In this document: positions 1-8,262 of the stretch, piece after piece
How the letters are laid out: each line of letters begins with the position of its first letter
Numbering within the stretch: the stretch's first letter is position 1
NCBI RefSeq assembly: GCF_025562755.1
Contig: NZ_CP103300.1
Span: 5,147,001-5,211,000, forward strand
Direction of reading: 5' to 3'
Source of the DNA: Endozoicomonas euniceicola
Lineage (GTDB): Bacteria > Pseudomonadota > Gammaproteobacteria > Pseudomonadales > Endozoicomonadaceae
Length of the DNA stretch: 64,000 nucleotides
Translations under genes and position numbers: made by a program
The notes under the pieces: model-generated
Database searches by the model: none
The model's input: the letters and a program-made list of their open reading frames with translations, nothing else
Told to the model about the DNA's origin: nothing

Positions 1-1807
1 TCCATTCCCAGTGGGTGATTTTATTATCGCCGTAGGCTTTTGACGCTCTGCCGTCAAGTTTTACAGCGCGAAGTCCACTTTCCGGTGCCATGACATTCAG
101 GTCACCTCCGGCATAGGCTCTGGGCGGTATAATGCCGCTATCATCTTTGATAACAACATTGAATTTGTCGATCAGGCACTTGATGTAGTCACCTTCGATG
201 AAAGCATTGTAAGCGGTTTGATAGCTGACCAGCTTGCAACGATAGGAAAGGCCGTCCTTGTTATTAGGGTTCCATGTATAGTCCTGATCCCAGTAGATAT
301 TGATAGCGGCTGAGCTGTTAGCGTCAAATTGCCTCATGTTGGCGCAGCCTAGTTTTTCGTCTTTTGGTATGGGCAATCCCAGATATTCAGCAATTTTTTT
401 ATAGTATTCGATTCTGTTTAGGGACTGTGCATTTTCAACCGGACCACCGCATTCTACGCCGCCATTGATGATCATAGTGGTGACGCCAAAGCCGGGGCTA
501 CGCTCGCTTTCCAGGTCAAATTGATTGGGCATCCATCTTCCGTCCATCACGCTGAGCATATTAGGCTTGGGGGGGGCTGGGAAGATGTAAAAAAAGGCGG
601 CGCTGGCCAGATTTAACCAGGTGTCAGCCACTCTTTCCGGCGAGTTCAACAGTGTGCGGACATTGTTGTAGATGGAAATGGAGAATGGCCCATAGTTGTA
701 GTTATAACTCAGCTGTTTGGCGCCGCGCCCAAAGTAGCTTTTGTACTGCCCATTCGGAAATTTGCCGCAAGGGTAGGCTTTGCCCTGCCATAAATCAGGG
801 GCGCAGATGCCGTAGCCATTCTCGGACTTTTCTGTCCAGCCTATCTCTCTCAGGTATGCCAGCCCCTGCCGCCATTCCGGATATTCTCCGCCTGGAATAT
901 GGGCACCGGTTTCCTGAGTGAAATGTGCAAACATGGTGACCAGGGCTCTGGTGCAAATTGCATCGGAATCTTTGTCGTCTGCGTAGGTTTGACATAATGC
1001 CGGATATTTGCCAATACCTTTCAGGAAGTTCTCATAGGTGTACTCTTTTAGCCTCTTGGGAAATATAAAATCCCATTTTTCGGATGGAAGGATTCTTTCT
1101 ACGCGCTTAACATTTTCAGGATTGTTAGCGCCATTCGGACATATTGCTTCTACAGACTCATTATCCAGAGTTCGTTGGTCACGCCTGGCTTCGCCGAACA
1201 TTGGGTTGTCAGCTTCAGCTGTCTTAATAATGGCATCCCTCTGTTCAAGAACCTTATTTTTGTCCAGCACATGAGGTTTGCCTGCTTTTGCTTTTGAAAC
1301 AGCGTTGAGGTGTCTGATTTCTTCTTGCTTGTCTTTGTATTTGGTAGTGACTTCTCGCATCAGTCTGTTGAAGTAGTTGTCATGTTTTGCTTCTCTTTCT
1401 GCTACTTCGTTTAACTGTGCAAGGTTTAATTGGTCCGGGGGCAAAATCCTTTTTTGACCAGGTTCATCCGGAGACTGTGTCTGGGTAATCCGGTCTTTGA
1501 AAAATTGACTCAGACCTTTCGTGACTAAGGATCTGATTTTGCTGATCTCAGGATTATCAGGTTCCTCGGCTTTTGAAAACTGCATATTGCCGCTGCCGGG
1601 TGAAAAAGTTTCAGTTAGTAAGGGTTGGCTTAGCCGCTCGGTCTCCTTATGTACGTAAAGGATCATGAAGTTGTAGACTTGTCGATATTTCTGTTTTTCC
1701 GACAATGAGTATTCAGGTGAAAGGGCATAAACCAAGGGGGCTGAAAATACGTACAGGCACAGAGCCTTGAAAATAGTGCGCAGGGTGGAGCGGTACTTGT
1801 TCTTCAT
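1..1807 (-). CDS. Secreted GH19 (class I-type) chitinase, 3' end missing
   Basis: The minus-strand frame is open from an ATG at 1807 to the left edge (about 602 residues), so the C-terminus lies outside the window. An N-terminal signal peptide is visible (hydrophobic stretch ending near PLVYALS). After a charged linker of roughly 200 residues comes a glycoside hydrolase family 19 domain: the catalytic-Glu segment FAHFTQETGAH, then EWRQGLAYLREIG, YFGRGAKQLSYNYNYG and GFGVTTMIINGGVECG. GH19 enzymes cleave beta-1,4-linked GlcNAc in chitin by an inverting mechanism. At the left edge a PKD-like beta domain appears to begin (LDGRASKAYGDNKITHWEW), a common carbohydrate-binding accessory. The exported form suggests degradation of environmental or host chitin. 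The family call is strong. The linker's function is unknown. Confidence 0.85.
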   Translation of the reverse strand, partial: MKNKYRSTLRTIFKALCLYVFSAPLVYALSPEYSLSEKQKYRQVYNFMILYVHKETERLSQPLLTETFSPGSGNMQFSKAEEPDNPEISKIRSLVTKGLSQFFKDRITQTQSPDEPGQKRILPPDQLNLAQLNEVAEREAKHDNYFNRLMREVTTKYKDKQEEIRHLNAVSKAKAGKPHVLDKNKVLEQRDAIIKTAEADNPMFGEARRDQRTLDNESVEAICPNGANNPENVKRVERILPSEKWDFIFPKRLKEYTYENFLKGIGKYPALCQTYADDKDSDAICTRALVTMFAHFTQETGAHIPGGEYPEWRQGLAYLREIGWTEKSENGYGICAPDLWQGKAYPCGKFPNGQYKSYFGRGAKQLSYNYNYGPFSISIYNNVRTLLNSPERVADTWLNLASAAFFYIFPAPPKPNMLSVMDGRWMPNQFDLESERSPGFGVTTMIINGGVECGGPVENAQSLNRIEYYKKIAEYLGLPIPKDEKLGCANMRQFDANSSAAINIYWDQDYTWNPNNKDGLSYRCKLVSYQTAYNAFIEGDYIKCLIDKFNVVIKDDSGIIPPRAYAGGDLNVMAPESGLRAVKLDGRASKAYGDNKITHWEW

Positions 1808-2058
1808 GAGAAATACCTGAAACAGAGAGGTCTGACAACAGATCAAAACGCTGTTTGGTTAGTCAGCCAGAATTGGAGATAAAGTCTTGTTGAATGGGCG
1901 TAGAAAACAAACTTACTGAGAAAACAGCCTTTATTGTAGCGCTCATTGGGCGATTGTTACCTTTTCTAACCCATTTCATTGTAATAATTTTTTATTACTC
2001 ATCGCCTTTTACAAATCAATTAATATAAAGGCTTAAAGATGAGAGGAAGTTTTTCTGC

Positions 2059-2739
2059 TTAATATACAAGCTTTAGCGGGAGGAGGTCACACAATTGCGT
2101 CAGGTGCTCTTTGTAATGGATAAGGGTTGCGAGGCAGTCACTATAAACAGCTGTAAATGTAGAGATGTCAGTTTCTTTAAACTCTCCCGCCTTTGAATTC
2201 GCGATCTCCCGACAGGTATGATCATCGCAGTCAAAAAATACCCAGAGACGATCATGCAGGGGCTTCAATTCCGGGTTCTGTGTAATGGCAATTCCCAGCA
2301 TAGATAAAAATCGGGAAACGATCAGTTGCTGGTCTGGCTGTTCCCAGTTTGTGGGGGCACTGGGTAAGACTTGAGATTTGAGTAAACCTTCAAAACCTGA
2401 AGGTTTCAGAGTATTTAAAGTGAGGCGCGTAGTGTCTGGAATCGTTATATTTCTGACTGAAGATGCATTCATATGCCAGTCTTTATAAACGTCTGTGGTC
2501 ACTTTGTTCAGCGCCTGGACGGAGTGTTCTAATGGTGTTTTTAACAACACTGATTGTATAGCTTCATCCAGTGCGGGAAATTCCTCAGTGGTAAATTTGT
2601 GATAAAGCATTGCAATGTCCAGGTTTTCGTCTGCTGCTACTGTATCTGCCACTGGCGTAAAAGCAGACAGAAGTAGAATCAGGCTGAAACAAGGGGTTGT
2701 GGTAAAAATAGCGGCAAATGCCCTGCTGAATACTTTCAT
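2059..2739 (-). CDS. Small exported protein of unknown function
   Basis: I do not recognise the family. The chosen ATG at 2739 begins with a classic signal peptide (MKVFSRAFAAIF, hydrophobic core, cleavage near DTVAA), giving about 226 residues. The frame could extend upstream to 2853, but that would run over the ribF start and bury the signal peptide, so the internal start is preferred. The mature part has a few Cys residues (FFDCDDHTCRE, YSDCLATL, LTQLCDLLP) that could form periplasmic disulfides, and no recognised catalytic motif. It is transcribed away from ribF and toward the chitinase gene. Confidence 0.55.
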   Translation of the reverse strand: MKVFSRAFAAIFTTTPCFSLILLLSAFTPVADTVAADENLDIAMLYHKFTTEEFPALDEAIQSVLLKTPLEHSVQALNKVTTDVYKDWHMNASSVRNITIPDTTRLTLNTLKPSGFEGLLKSQVLPSAPTNWEQPDQQLIVSRFLSMLGIAITQNPELKPLHDRLWVFFDCDDHTCREIANSKAGEFKETDISTFTAVYSDCLATLIHYKEHLTQLCDLLPLKLVY

Positions 2740-2852
2740 ATTATCGCTAAACCTTTTAAATTTATGTCCCGTTGAGCGTATCCCCCTGTGACCATTTGAC
2801 CAGCTGGGATATAATCGACCATTTGCCAGCCTGAACGAGAATAAGCCGCCCA

Positions 2853-3788
2853 ATGCAGTTGATCCGCGGATTGCACAATATTAGACCAGAGCACCGGGCC
2901 TGTGTCGCAACGATAGGGAATTTTGATGGTGTTCACCTTGGGCATCGCACCATTCTTGAAACCCTGCGACAGCAAGCCTTTGACCTTGGTGTCAGGGTCT
3001 GTGTCATTACCTTTGAACCCCAGCCAAGAGAGTTTTTTCAGGGGCATAAAGCACCGGCCAGGCTGACCAGCCTGCGGGAAAAACTGTCGCTGTTGGACGA
3101 TTGTGGAGTGGATCAGGTCTTGTGCCTGCCTTTTGGCAGCAAACTGCAGAACATGACGCCCGACGAGTTTGTCATGGATATTCTGGTGCAGGGACTGGAC
3201 GTTCGTTACCTGATTGTGGGCGATGATTTTCGTTACGGGCTGAACCGTGCCGGTGACTTTTTCCACCTTCGGAGCATGGGTGACCGGCATGGTTTTGAGG
3301 TGTGTGACACCCGCACGGTAACACACGATCAGAACCGCATTAGCAGTACAAAGGTACGAGATTTATTGGCAAACGCAGACCTGAAAGGTGCAGCGCATCT
3401 ACTGGGGCGTCCATTTGCTATGTTTGGGCGAGTGATTAAAGGGCAACAGCTGGGACGTACGCTGGGTTTTCCCACTGCGAATATCCGGGTTTGCCGTAAT
3501 CGCCTGCCAGTACAGGGCGTGTTTGCGGTGCGGGGCTGGGTGGAGAGTCATGGCTCGCTGAAAAGCTATGATGGTGTGGCTAACCTGGGAACACGGCCAA
3601 CCATTGATGCGACAACTGCCTTGCTGGAAGTTCACCTGCTGGACTTCAAAGGAGACCTGTATGGTCAGACATTGCGGGTTGAGTTTGTCGAAAAAATTCG
3701 TGATGCCCAGAAATTTGAATCGCTCGAAGCATTGCAGGCAGCCATCAGTAATGATGTGACCACTGCCCGTGGTATTTTGACTGATTAA
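2853..3788 (+). CDS. ribF: Bifunctional riboflavin kinase / FAD synthetase RibF
   Basis: RibF phosphorylates riboflavin to FMN and adenylylates FMN to FAD in the cytoplasm. The N-terminal FAD synthetase domain shows the nucleotidyltransferase signature IGNFDGVHLGHRTIL (residues about 21-35) and the ISSTKVRDLL segment. The C-terminal riboflavin kinase domain carries GRVIKGQQLGRTLGFPTANI and GVANLGTRPT. The length of 311 residues is normal. It lies 75 bp upstream of ileS in the order conserved in gammaproteobacteria, where ribF normally leads an ileS-lspA-fkpB-ispH operon. Here that operon is broken after ileS. Confidence 0.97.
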   Translation: MQLIRGLHNIRPEHRACVATIGNFDGVHLGHRTILETLRQQAFDLGVRVCVITFEPQPREFFQGHKAPARLTSLREKLSLLDDCGVDQVLCLPFGSKLQNMTPDEFVMDILVQGLDVRYLIVGDDFRYGLNRAGDFFHLRSMGDRHGFEVCDTRTVTHDQNRISSTKVRDLLANADLKGAAHLLGRPFAMFGRVIKGQQLGRTLGFPTANIRVCRNRLPVQGVFAVRGWVESHGSLKSYDGVANLGTRPTIDATTALLEVHLLDFKGDLYGQTLRVEFVEKIRDAQKFESLEALQAAISNDVTTARGILTD

Positions 3789-3863
3789 ACGAGTAATATT
3801 TCAAGCTTTAAGAATTCCTCTTAATGCTGACCGATGTGATGGTGAGATTCCGGTAACAAGACT

Positions 3864-6716
3864 ATGACCGACTACAAGCACACATTGAACTTGCCAGAGA
3901 CTGATTTTCCGATGCGCGGAAATCTGGCCAGGCGCGAGCCGGAAATGCTCAAACGCTGGTACGACATGAATCTGTATGAAGAGATTCGGAATGTCAGTCA
4001 GGGGCGTGACAAGTTCATTTTGCATGATGGCCCTCCTTACGCCAATGGTGATATCCATATTGGTCACGCCGTTAACAAGATTCTCAAGGACATCATTGTC
4101 AAGTCCAAAACCCTGAGTGGTTTTGACGCGCCTTATGTCCCCGGCTGGGACTGCCATGGCCTGCCTATTGAGCACAAGGTTGAAGGCATGCTGGGCAAGG
4201 CGGGCGACAAGGTGGACTTTAAAACCTTCCGCAGAAAGTGTCGTGAGTACGCCGCCAAACAGGTGGATGGCCAGCGAGACGATTTCAAACGCATGGGTAT
4301 TCTGGGTGAGTGGGACCAACCTTACCTGACCATGGACTTCCAGACGGAAGCGGACATTATCCGTGCGCTGGGTAAAATCGCCGACAACGGTCATCTGGTT
4401 AAAGGCTACAAGCCGGTTTACTGGAGTGTGGTGGGTGGTTCTGCGCTGGCTGAAGCGGAGGTGGAGTATCAGGATAAAACTTCTACCCAGGTGGACGTAC
4501 GTTACGCTGCGCTGGATGAAGCGGATCTGCTGTCTGCTTTTGACTTTGATAGTGGCGAGGATAGTGGCGAGGACAGTGGAGAGAATAGCGGCGAACAGGG
4601 TGAAGGTGAAGTTGCGGTGGTTATCTGGACCACGACACCATGGACCCTGCCATCTTCCCAGGCCGTGACCCTGGGGGCAGAGTTGGGCTATGCGCTGGTA
4701 CAGTGCGAAGTCAACGGCGCACCAGCCCGGCTGATTCTGGGTGAAGAGCTGCTGGAAAGCGCGATGGAGCGTTACGGCATTGAAGACTTCACCATCATCG
4801 CCCGGACGCTGGGTGCGAAGCTGGAAGGCAAAAAGGTAGCTCATCCGTTTTACGATCGTGAGCTGCCAATGATCCTGGGTGATCACGTCACCACGGATGC
4901 CGGTACAGGCTCTGTTCACACGGCGCCTGACCACGGTGTCGATGACTTTAATGTGGGCAAAAAATACGGCGTTACCACCCTGAACTATCTGGACGACGCT
5001 GGTGTGTTCCGCAGCAACGTTGAACGCTTTGCCGGTGAGCATGTTTACAAAGTTGACCCGCTGGTGGTTGAGGCTCTGGTTGAGAATGGTCGCCTACTGG
5101 CTCAGTCGAAATTCCAGCACAGCTATCCGCACTGCTGGCGTACCAAAACGCCTCTGATTTTCCGTGCCACGCCACAGTGGTTTATCAGCATGGAAAAAGA
5201 AGGTCTGCTGAAAACGGCTCAGGCGTCTCTGAAGGATGTGAAGTTCACGCCTGACTGGGGACGTAACCGCATGGAGTCCATGCTGTCCCAGAGCCCGGAC
5301 TGGTGTGTATCCCGCCAGCGCACCTGGGGTGTGCCGATTGCGCTGTTTATTCATAAAGAAACAGAAGAGTTGCACCCGGATACCCCGGCACTCATTGAAA
5401 AGGTCGCTCAAAAGGTTGAGCAGGACGGTATGGATGCCTGGTTCGATCTGGAACCGGCTGAAATTCTGTCCGCGCAGGATGCCGACCAGTACGTTAAGGT
5501 GACTGACACTCTGGACGTATGGTTTGACTCCGGTGTTACCCACTATTCGGTACTGGATCGTCGTGAAGGCCTGCAGTCGCCCGCTGACGTTTATGTTGAA
5601 GGTTCTGACCAGCATCGTGGCTGGTTCCAGTCTTCCCTGAAGACCGGTATTGCGACGAAAGGTGTGCCTCCTTACAAACAGCTGCTGACCCACGGATTTA
5701 CAGTAGACGCCAATGGTCGCAAGATGTCCAAGTCTCTGGGCAATGTGATCGCACCGCAGAAAGTCTTTAAATCACTGGGTGCTGATATTCTGCGCCTGTG
5801 GGTATCTGCCACGGATTACACCGCAGAAATGACGGTTTCTGATGAGATCCTGAAGCGTACCGCAGACAGCTACCGTCGTATTCGTAATACGGCACGCTTC
5901 CTGTTGTCTAACCTGAGCGGCTTTAACCCGGAAACGGATATCGTTGCCTGGGACGATATGCTGTCTCTGGACCGCTGGGCGGTTGACCGCGCCCTGAACC
6001 TGCAAAAAGATGTGATTGAAGCGTACGACAGCTTTAACTTCCTGAACGTTTACCAGAAAGTTCATCACTTCTGCGCGCTGGATCTGGGTGGCTTCTATCT
6101 GGATATCATCAAGGATCGTCAGTACACCACCCAGGCAAACAGTCTGGCTCGTCGCAGCTGTCAGACCGCGATGTATCATATCGCTCAGGCCTTTGCACTG
6201 TGGATTGCCCCGATCTGTACCTTTACGGCGGATGAAATCTGGCAGGCCATTCCGGGTCAGCGCAGCCAGCACGTTTTGCTGGATACCTGGTATGAAGGTC
6301 TGCTGGCGATGGATAGCAGTGACGTTGACTGGGACTCCATCCTTGCGGTGAAAACTGCGGTGAACAAAGCATTGGAAGATGCCCGTAAGGAAGGCGTAAT
6401 TGGTGGTGGTCTGGAAGCCGACCTGGTCCTGTTTGCCAGCGAAGAACTACAGCAGAAACTGAACCAGCTGGGTGAAGAACTGCGTTTTGTTCTGATCACT
6501 TCCAAAGCAGAACTGAAGCCACTGGCTAAAGCGACTGATGCGATGGCTACCGATGTGGAAGGCCTGAAAGTAGCGGTTGCCAAGTCTGCACACGAGAAGT
6601 GTGACCGTTGCTGGCATCGTCGTGAAGACGTTGGTCAGATTGAAGCGCACCCAAGCCTGTGTGGTCGTTGCGTTGAAAATGTTGATGGTCAGGGTGAAGT
6701 GCGTCGTTACGCCTGA
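3864..6716 (+). CDS. ileS: Isoleucyl-tRNA synthetase
   Basis: Class I aminoacyl-tRNA synthetase charging tRNA-Ile. Visible landmarks are the HIGH motif in YANGDIHIGHAVNKILKD, the editing-domain segment WTTTPWTLP, the KMSKS motif in NGRKMSKSLGNV, and a C-terminal zinc finger with CDRCWHRREDVG and CGRCVENV. At 950 residues it is near the usual bacterial length. An acidic (D/N)SGE repeat lies just before the WTTTPWTLP editing segment (about residues 229-243), encoded by near-identical 12-bp units at about 4547-4600. It looks like a recently expanded, tolerated surface loop. A strong terminator follows the gene. Confidence 0.98.
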   Translation: MTDYKHTLNLPETDFPMRGNLARREPEMLKRWYDMNLYEEIRNVSQGRDKFILHDGPPYANGDIHIGHAVNKILKDIIVKSKTLSGFDAPYVPGWDCHGLPIEHKVEGMLGKAGDKVDFKTFRRKCREYAAKQVDGQRDDFKRMGILGEWDQPYLTMDFQTEADIIRALGKIADNGHLVKGYKPVYWSVVGGSALAEAEVEYQDKTSTQVDVRYAALDEADLLSAFDFDSGEDSGEDSGENSGEQGEGEVAVVIWTTTPWTLPSSQAVTLGAELGYALVQCEVNGAPARLILGEELLESAMERYGIEDFTIIARTLGAKLEGKKVAHPFYDRELPMILGDHVTTDAGTGSVHTAPDHGVDDFNVGKKYGVTTLNYLDDAGVFRSNVERFAGEHVYKVDPLVVEALVENGRLLAQSKFQHSYPHCWRTKTPLIFRATPQWFISMEKEGLLKTAQASLKDVKFTPDWGRNRMESMLSQSPDWCVSRQRTWGVPIALFIHKETEELHPDTPALIEKVAQKVEQDGMDAWFDLEPAEILSAQDADQYVKVTDTLDVWFDSGVTHYSVLDRREGLQSPADVYVEGSDQHRGWFQSSLKTGIATKGVPPYKQLLTHGFTVDANGRKMSKSLGNVIAPQKVFKSLGADILRLWVSATDYTAEMTVSDEILKRTADSYRRIRNTARFLLSNLSGFNPETDIVAWDDMLSLDRWAVDRALNLQKDVIEAYDSFNFLNVYQKVHHFCALDLGGFYLDIIKDRQYTTQANSLARRSCQTAMYHIAQAFALWIAPICTFTADEIWQAIPGQRSQHVLLDTWYEGLLAMDSSDVDWDSILAVKTAVNKALEDARKEGVIGGGLEADLVLFASEELQQKLNQLGEELRFVLITSKAELKPLAKATDAMATDVEGLKVAVAKSAHEKCDRCWHRREDVGQIEAHPSLCGRCVENVDGQGEVRRYA

Positions 6717-6743
6717 TACCTCCTGATACCTGAAGCAGCATTG

Positions 6744-6781
6744 AAAAATCCCGGATAGTCTCTTCTGTCCGGGATTTTTTT
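6744..6781 (+). terminator. Rho-independent terminator of ileS
   Basis: A 12-bp stem (AAAAATCCCGGA paired with TCCGGGATTTTT) encloses a 12-nt loop and ends in a T run, 27 bp after the ileS stop. It closes ribF-ileS transcription before the accessory island, so lspA must have its own promoter 24 kb downstream. Confidence 0.9.
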
Positions 6782-6997
6782 GTCATTATTCAAACAGGTT
6801 AATATTGCATTCTTGAGGTTAATTCCCCGATGACCTTGTCATGACCCCTTTATTCACTTACGGCTACTCACTGACAGCAGAGGTGGTACAATCGCACCAC
6901 TTAAAAGTGCCACGCACATTGTCTCTTTTTGCTGTAAGACATACGCAAGAATAACTGGTTCAGATTATTTACGTCTCTGGCGGTAGCGTATCTGAAT

Positions 6998-7156
6998 ATT
7001 TCTCCTGTGCTGGCTGCCGACCTTAAAGGCTTTTCCCGCAGCAACCTGATGACCATGCGAGCCTTTGCAGATGCCTGGCCGGATTTCACGAAGAGCCAAT
7101 TGTCCGACAGTCGGTTGGACAAATACTCTGGAGGCAGACACGCTTGCTGTTGGTAA
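6998..7156 (+). pseudogene. Fragment of a DUF1016 (YhcG/PDDEXK-family) N-terminal domain
   Basis: In the frame ending at the TAA at 7154-7156 the translation contains VLAADLKGFSRSNLMTMRAF followed by ADAWPD. This resembles the N-terminal domain of DUF1016/YhcG-type PD-(D/E)XK nuclease-like proteins, which typically read LSADLR...KGFS.RNL.YMR.FAEAWPD. There is no convincing start codon and the frame stops soon after the motif, so this is a decayed remnant. The rest of 6782-7228 shows nothing further that I can name. It marks the left border of the accessory island. Confidence 0.6.
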
Positions 7157-7228
7157 GATCAGTGTCAGGTGTCTTTGTGCCGATCTTTGCTATATTCATA
7201 CCCCAACCAATAAAAACAGGTAGTAGTT

Positions 7229-7528
7229 ATGGGTTTAGAAGCCAGAGTTGAGCGCCTTGAGTCACACTTTGAAGCGCTGGATAGTGCAGTACGTAGCCTC
7301 ATCAATATCACTGGTGATACACACCAGGAGATACTGGCCACAAGGCAAGAAATGCGTACACGGTTTGCCCAGCAGGATCGTGAACTTGCAGGTATTAAAG
7401 CCGATGTCTCTGCCCTGGCAGAAGCAATGCTCGCAGCTTTCAAGCGAAGTGATGAGCAACGCGGAGAGACACAAGAGCGTATAAACCAGCTTGAACTTCT
7501 CATCCGTCAATCCTTTCCAAAAAACTAA
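7229..7528 (+). CDS. Small coiled-coil protein of unknown function
   Basis: Encodes 99 residues, charged and predicted helical throughout (LEARVERLESHFEALDSAV, QRGETQERINQLELLIRQ), with heptad-like spacing that suggests one long coiled coil. No catalytic or DNA-binding motif is seen. Similar short proteins often sit beside toxin-antitoxin genes in accessory regions, but I cannot assign a family. A usable start (ATG at 7229 after AGGTAGTAGTT) supports translation. Confidence 0.5.
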   Translation: MGLEARVERLESHFEALDSAVRSLINITGDTHQEILATRQEMRTRFAQQDRELAGIKADVSALAEAMLAAFKRSDEQRGETQERINQLELLIRQSFPKN

Positions 7529-7611
7529 CATGCCACTTCCCAACTCGTTCTACCCGACTGCTTTCGGCAGCGGGTAAACTTCGGGTTATAACAGTGTATA
7601 AGGGGGAATCA

Positions 7612-7809
7612 ATGAGCGCCACTATTCGTAAAATCGGTAACTCCTCCGAAGAGCGAAACCGGCTGGTGATCACCAAAGCAAAGCGCTGCCCCCGCTACTC
7701 GCTGGAGGAACTGCTGGCACAATGCGACACAGGAGCACAGATGCCTGAAGAGCTGAATAAATGGGATACCCTGCCGCCAGCCGGAGATGAAATGCTGTTA
7801 ATGCGCTAG
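7612..7809 (+). CDS. MazE-like antitoxin with an internal deletion, no toxin partner
   Basis: Starts at the ATG at 7612, 8 nt after a strong AGGGGG ribosome-binding site. The N-terminus MSATIRKIGNS matches the first strand of the MazE/AbrB swapped-hairpin fold. The C-terminus (PRYSLEELLAQCD, then PEELNKWDTLPPAGDEML) matches the toxin-binding tail of MazE/ChpS-type antitoxins. The middle of the DNA-binding domain, normally about 25 residues (SLGVRIPK... in relatives), is missing, leaving 65 residues instead of about 80. No mazF follows. It is probably a degenerate orphan antitoxin. The deletion is inferred from family knowledge. Confidence 0.6.
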   Translation: MSATIRKIGNSSEERNRLVITKAKRCPRYSLEELLAQCDTGAQMPEELNKWDTLPPAGDEMLLMR

Positions 7810-7844
7810 CACTATAAAGGTGGAACAAGCAGGAGCACCGAATT

Positions 7845-7988
7845 ATGGCAACGCTAACCATAAGAAACCTGCCCGATGAGCTGGTCGAACGCCTGAAGCT
7901 GAAAGCCAGGGCCGCTAACCGCTCTATGGATCAAGAAGTTCGGGAACTACTGGAAGCCAGCTACCCAAAAAAACAAGATACGATTGAT
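7845..7988 (+). pseudogene. vapB: 5' part of vapB/fitA antitoxin gene interrupted by a TnpB element
   Basis: Codons 1-48 of a ribbon-helix-helix antitoxin: MATLTIRNLPDELVERLKLK, then ARAANRSMDQEVRELLEA, typical of FitA/VapB. A GCAGGAGC ribosome-binding site lies about 11 nt upstream. The frame is cut at TTGAT (7984-7988) by an IS605-type element. It resumes exactly in frame at 9683. Removing the element rebuilds a 74-residue antitoxin overlapping vapC. As it stands, the ORF runs on into the element and stops at 8019. Confidence 0.85.
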
Positions 7989-8074
7989 CGAAACACTGGC
8001 GCAAACCCGCTTCTTTAGAGGCGGGTCTAGCCAGCGCAAGGCGCTAGCCTTGCTGTGACGATCGTTTAGAAGTC

Positions 8075-8206
8075 TTAACGAATTTTCTGAAAGTGGCACT
8101 CCATTTGCGGGCAGGTTTCTGAAAAGATCTCACGAAGTTGATCGGTCATTTCCCTCGTGAATACGTTCCGGCGATACTTTGCTGAAAATACTAGTGCTGC
8201 CTGCAT
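8075..8206 (-). pseudogene. tnpA: Remnant of IS200-type Y1 transposase TnpA
   Basis: The minus-strand frame from the ATG at 8206 to the TAA at 8075-8077 reads MQAALVFSAKYRRNVFTREM and continues TDQLREIFSETCPQMECHF. This matches the N-terminal region of Y1 HUH transposases (typically HLVF..KYRRKVF......L..I......). The HUH motif and catalytic Tyr regions are gone. It lies divergent from tnpB in the element's left end. Confidence 0.75.
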
Positions 8207-8262
8207 GGTTTTTAGCGCTTAGCTGCTCTAGCATAAAGGCATTCAACATAACAGGCACTGCA

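Noticed and set aside
3801..5042. Long minus-strand open frame opposite ileS
   Set aside because: It is a shadow of the ileS reading frame, with composition like antisense of a synthetase and no recognisable domain or ribosome-binding site.
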